Positions 61,163-64,000 of a stretch of 64,000 nt of DNA are shown here, one piece after another; position 1 is the stretch's first letter, and every line of letters begins with the position of its first letter. The stretch is taken from NCBI GenBank assembly GCA_965199845.1, contig CBDATZ010000038.1, positions 62,001 through 126,000 on the forward strand. The letters are read 5' to 3'. A program made the position numbers and the translations under genes. The DNA comes from Ilyomonas sp965199845 (GTDB lineage Bacteria; Bacteroidota; Bacteroidia; Chitinophagales; Chitinophagaceae). The notes beneath the pieces were generated by a model, which searched no databases, had not been told where the DNA came from, and was given only the letters and a program-made list of their open reading frames with translations.

Positions 61163-63157
61163 TTAGATACCTATCACATTTACTTCGGCGCCGCGGCTTT
61201 TGGCTGCGTTAATCATGTGTTCGGTGCCGCCGGCTCCGTCGCCGCCTTTGCCGTTCCAGACGGCTATCAAACTCATATTGCCGCCGCCGCAAACAAGAGA
61301 ATCGTAAAGCATCCAGAGATTGTTGCGCTCCCAGATTGAATAATCTTCCTTTTTCTTTAGCCAGTTGGGCAATTCTTTGGTTTGCGAAAGCACGTGATGT
61401 TCTAATGTATTATACAATTTATAGAAACGATCTATCCAGTTGGAACCGGCAAATTGCACAGATTCGGCTACAAACTGTTCGGGCGGAATAGCTAAATACA
61501 ATTCTGTTCTGATACCCAGTTCGTGGCAAACTTCGTGAAACAGAATATCGCCGCCGCAAGCGCCGCCGGCAATACCAATGATTTTATGGGTATGAATGTT
61601 TATTATTTCTGTTTTCACTGCCTGTTTTATTTTCTCCCTGATTTCTTCTTCGCGTGCCGGTGGAAAGCGCGGTTCTTTCCTGTCGGGACTATCTATCATG
61701 TGCCCGGTAAAAAGAAGATGATATACATTATTCTTTTTCTCGGTGTGCATATCTTCAAAAGCAGAGAGCGCCGCCGCTGTTGTTTCGGGAAGTATATTGA
61801 GATTTCTATACAGCTGTAATTGCCGGCGGCTGGCTTCAAAGTTTGTATCGGTTGTGGTTTCAATTACTTGCCGGTACATTTTTTCTGAACGCTTTGGATT
61901 GTTCAACACCAAAAATGTATAATCGGCTTTCGACATTTCGAGCCAGGCGTCCCTGGCATCTTCGGTTGTGGTTCGTTTTTCCTGCGCCGATAAAGAAGCT
62001 TTCACCAAAATAATTAATTGCGCGCGCCTGTCGGTGTATTCTTTCAGTTTAGCATCGGCTTCTTCTTTAGTATCGAACATAAACGCCCAAACATCGGGCG
62101 CCTGCTGCAATAAAGAAAGAATGATAGTTATCATTGCCAGCGCGTTTAACCCGGCATAACAACTGTTGAGGTCTTCGTTATAGGCTTTTTCGTAACCATC
62201 GTACGTATCATACAAATAAACCGATTGAAGTGCATTGGCAATATATTCGTTCCTGTTTCCACGTTTCCACGAACTTACCCAACGGCTTTTGTAGTTCCTG
62301 GCTTTGAGCGCCTGCACTTCGGCACGTTTGCTTTTGTCAAGCTGTGTATAGCTTTTTAAAATTCTTTTTACGCTGGCATCCGACAGAGCAATCAGTTCCA
62401 TCGCTTCATCGTATTGCTGTTTGATAATATCATCTGCCAATCGTTGGTAAATGGTAGCCAGCCTGTCGTTTGCTTCTAAATCGTCATTTTTATAAGTTCT
62501 GATTTTCTCCCAGGTTTGCCGGGCGGCTTCAAATGATTTTAAATCGTATTGAACGTGACCAATGAGACGTAAGGCTGGAATTTCCCAGGGATAATAATCG
62601 GCTTCGGCTGCCAGTAATGCCAGTTTTCCCTCTTGTTTACACGAAGAAGCCACTTCTAATTCTTCACCGTAATCGGGCGGAACAACCAAAAAGGCTTCTG
62701 CGTTTTGCGGTTCGAGATTAGGAAGCATATAGAAAACAGGACTGTCTTTGCGGTCAGATTGTAAGGTATCTGTCAACCCTTGCGCGAGACTATCAACCGC
62801 AGTTCCGGGATTATCAACCGAGTAACTGAGATAACGGTCTGTTTTTAAATCAAACGGAATTTCATCTTTCGAACAACGGATAAGAAAGGTTCTTTTATCG
62901 CGCAGCGCATGGCGAATGCCCAATTCGTAAAACACATTGGCGTTATGAATAGAAACATCGGCAATAACTATATCGGCTGTTAAAAGTTTCCAGAACATAT
63001 CTTCCCTGATATTACCGGCTTCTAAAATAGAAGCTGTGGTGCTGCCGATAATACCGGCTTGTTGCATAGCCGGTTGAATGAGTTCCTGCGAAACCTTATC
63101 GAAATCTACATCGTTTTTTATCCCAAACGGACGAACAATAAAAGCAGTAAGCGACAT
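61163..63157 (-). CDS. Deoxyribosyltransferase-like/TPR/SLOG-like signalling protein
   Basis: 664 residues, no signal peptide. Residues ~5-95 ('FIVRPFG', 'GNIREDMFWKLLTADIVIADVSIHNANVFYELGIRHALRDKRTFLI') match the nucleoside 2-deoxyribosyltransferase/TIR-like fold used by MAP3K-TRAFs-binding (DUF4071) proteins. Residues ~160-470 are helical repeats ('AARQTWEKIRTYKNDDLEANDRLATIYQRLAD'). Residues ~480-664 ('HLLFTGHMID', 'IGIAGGACGGDILFHEVCHELGI', 'SLIAVWNGKGGDGAGGT') look like a SLOG nucleotide-binding domain. The combination is found in proposed nucleotide-signal and anti-phage systems. Its start is 99 bases after the patatin stop. Confidence 0.7.
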   Translation of the reverse strand: MSLTAFIVRPFGIKNDVDFDKVSQELIQPAMQQAGIIGSTTASILEAGNIREDMFWKLLTADIVIADVSIHNANVFYELGIRHALRDKRTFLIRCSKDEIPFDLKTDRYLSYSVDNPGTAVDSLAQGLTDTLQSDRKDSPVFYMLPNLEPQNAEAFLVVPPDYGEELEVASSCKQEGKLALLAAEADYYPWEIPALRLIGHVQYDLKSFEAARQTWEKIRTYKNDDLEANDRLATIYQRLADDIIKQQYDEAMELIALSDASVKRILKSYTQLDKSKRAEVQALKARNYKSRWVSSWKRGNRNEYIANALQSVYLYDTYDGYEKAYNEDLNSCYAGLNALAMITIILSLLQQAPDVWAFMFDTKEEADAKLKEYTDRRAQLIILVKASLSAQEKRTTTEDARDAWLEMSKADYTFLVLNNPKRSEKMYRQVIETTTDTNFEASRRQLQLYRNLNILPETTAAALSAFEDMHTEKKNNVYHLLFTGHMIDSPDRKEPRFPPAREEEIREKIKQAVKTEIINIHTHKIIGIAGGACGGDILFHEVCHELGIRTELYLAIPPEQFVAESVQFAGSNWIDRFYKLYNTLEHHVLSQTKELPNWLKKKEDYSIWERNNLWMLYDSLVCGGGNMSLIAVWNGKGGDGAGGTEHMINAAKSRGAEVNVIGI

Positions 63158-63256
63158 AGATGAATTTATTTTTTCTTCGTGTTTGCTACCAAAGTGGAAA
63201 GAAACAAATTTTTGTTATGAGTTTTTTTATTTCATAATGCCTTTGTGACAATTTGG

Positions 63257-64000
63257 TTATACAAAAGAACCAAAATGTGCCATAGAAACCTGTTTGGCTG
63301 CGGCTTTGCCAACCGTTTGTAAATCGTCAATGTGTTTTACAGAATCCATTTGCCGCACCTGGTCAGAATCTATATCGCCAAGTCCCATTGCCTGCAAGCC
63401 TTCTTCGCTTAAATCTGCGTTGTAACGTGCATACAGAAAATGTTGCTTGGTATCTACCGATAAATCATACACATTTCCGTTCGCGTCCATCGGAACCATA
63501 TCTTTTAATTCTCTGTCTATAGGTGCGCCATACGTACAACGTCCGGCTGTGCGGCAATTAATATCCTGGTCGGTTTGTATGGCATACATTAAGTTGGACG
63601 GAAGGCTGGATAATGTATCGGCAAGATTATGATAGTCGCCGCCGGAAGCGGAAGATCCTGTGCCAATGGAAATAATGAGTAATTTATTCTCACCCACTTC
63701 CCAGTTTAGTTTGTAGGCAGGCTGCGTAGCCATGCGGTAAAGCAGAAATGCCGGGTTGTTGTACGGCGTTACACCACCATCTACAAATACAAATGTTTTG
63801 TTTGGATCGTGCTCGTCCCACTGCAAAGTTTCCGGTGGAAAATAAACCGGCGCGGCTGTGCTGGCGCGAACCAATTGAAAAAGCTTGATGTTGGCGTTAC
63901 AATCAGCACGCAGCTTATCGTTATATTTTGCCAGCGGATTGTTGCTGATTGGCCACGGCGAATCGGTGCTGCGATTCATGGTACAAACCATGAGCAGGCA
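63257..64000 (-). CDS. Patatin-like phospholipase (partial)
   Basis: The frame runs through the window edge, so only the last ~248 residues are seen; the Met at 63991 is internal. The catalytic 'VDGGVTPYNNPAFLLYRMA' (Asp of the Ser-Asp dyad in DGG) and 'IISIGTGSSASGG' are patatin marks; 'RASTAAPVYFPPE' is also conserved in this family. The Ser motif (GxSxG) is outside. It probably releases fatty acids from phospholipid. Linked to the deoxyribosyltransferase/TPR/SLOG-like gene, so it may be the effector of that protein. Confidence 0.88.
   Translation of the reverse strand, partial: CLLMVCTMNRSTDSPWPISNNPLAKYNDKLRADCNANIKLFQLVRASTAAPVYFPPETLQWDEHDPNKTFVFVDGGVTPYNNPAFLLYRMATQPAYKLNWEVGENKLLIISIGTGSSASGGDYHNLADTLSSLPSNLMYAIQTDQDINCRTAGRCTYGAPIDRELKDMVPMDANGNVYDLSVDTKQHFLYARYNADLSEEGLQAMGLGDIDSDQVRQMDSVKHIDDLQTVGKAAAKQVSMAHFGSFV

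Noticed and set aside
1..64000. tRNA, rRNA or riboswitch genes
   Set aside because: Read for T-loop motif GGTTCGAATCC with matching arms and for known riboswitch cores; none was found by eye, though a short RNA could be missed.

Overview
The window looks like chromosome of a Bacteroidota bacterium, most likely a Chitinophagaceae-type soil or sediment lineage. This rests on gene content (long IspH, DUF983, HU/SPOR protein, acidic-insert Rho, ClpC, several lipoproteins and -AQ-ending signal peptides), on near absence of Shine-Dalgarno sequences, and on a textbook Bacteroidota promoter (TTTG-N19-TAnnTTTG) in front of lpdA. Genus cannot be fixed from sequence alone.

Layout. 1-586: end of SecF/SecDF. 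762-7200: small secreted protein, then a TolC/adaptor/CusA-type heavy-metal efflux set. 7354-21282: mixed housekeeping and secreted genes (HU/SPOR protein, propeller-like secreted protein, seven-heme cytochrome, M15 endopeptidase, lipoproteins, DNA polymerase I, erythromycin-esterase-like protein, GH36 alpha-galactosidase, CBM9 protein). 21305-26423: ispH, DUF983, murF (minus) and rho (plus). 26743-37215: an accessory block of eleven genes, all on the minus strand. 37374-60567: hydrolase, MFS transporter, deoxynucleoside kinase, lpdA, a PIN-domain pair, SnoaL-like protein, smc, STAS protein, clpC, response regulator, rpoC, membrane protein, DinB-like protein, methyltransferase, rhodanese, PASTA protein, ddl. 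60568-61162: noncoding region with a 21-bp, palindrome-forming tandem repeat. 61163-64000: a deoxyribosyltransferase-like/TPR/SLOG-like protein and a truncated patatin, a possible nucleotide-signalling or defence pair.

The most novel part is 26743-37215. Five adjacent genes begin with the same short signature (K-x-x-F-[FYL]-F-[SG]-[PL]-D-P-D), followed in four of them by a Ser/Asp/Thr-rich linker and then unrelated modules: GH25 muramidase, SLT lytic transglycosylase, C39/papain-like cysteine peptidase, and a beta-rich domain; the fifth has a CARDB-like domain and carries its acidic tail at the C-terminus. None has a Sec signal peptide although at least two modules act on peptidoglycan. Upstream lie two larger proteins that share short motifs with each other, one with Gly/Ser/Ala-rich amphipathic stretches, and around them lipoproteins and small helical or membrane proteins. 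I infer a co-evolving export, loading or surface-assembly system of lytic effectors whose common N-terminal tag is the sorting or docking signal. No known secretion machinery is encoded in the window.

Other points of interest are rpoC standing alone with its own promoter and no rpoB upstream, a PIN-domain gene overlapping the 3' end of a convergent gene, a three-copy dispersed intergenic repeat, and several operator-like palindromes.
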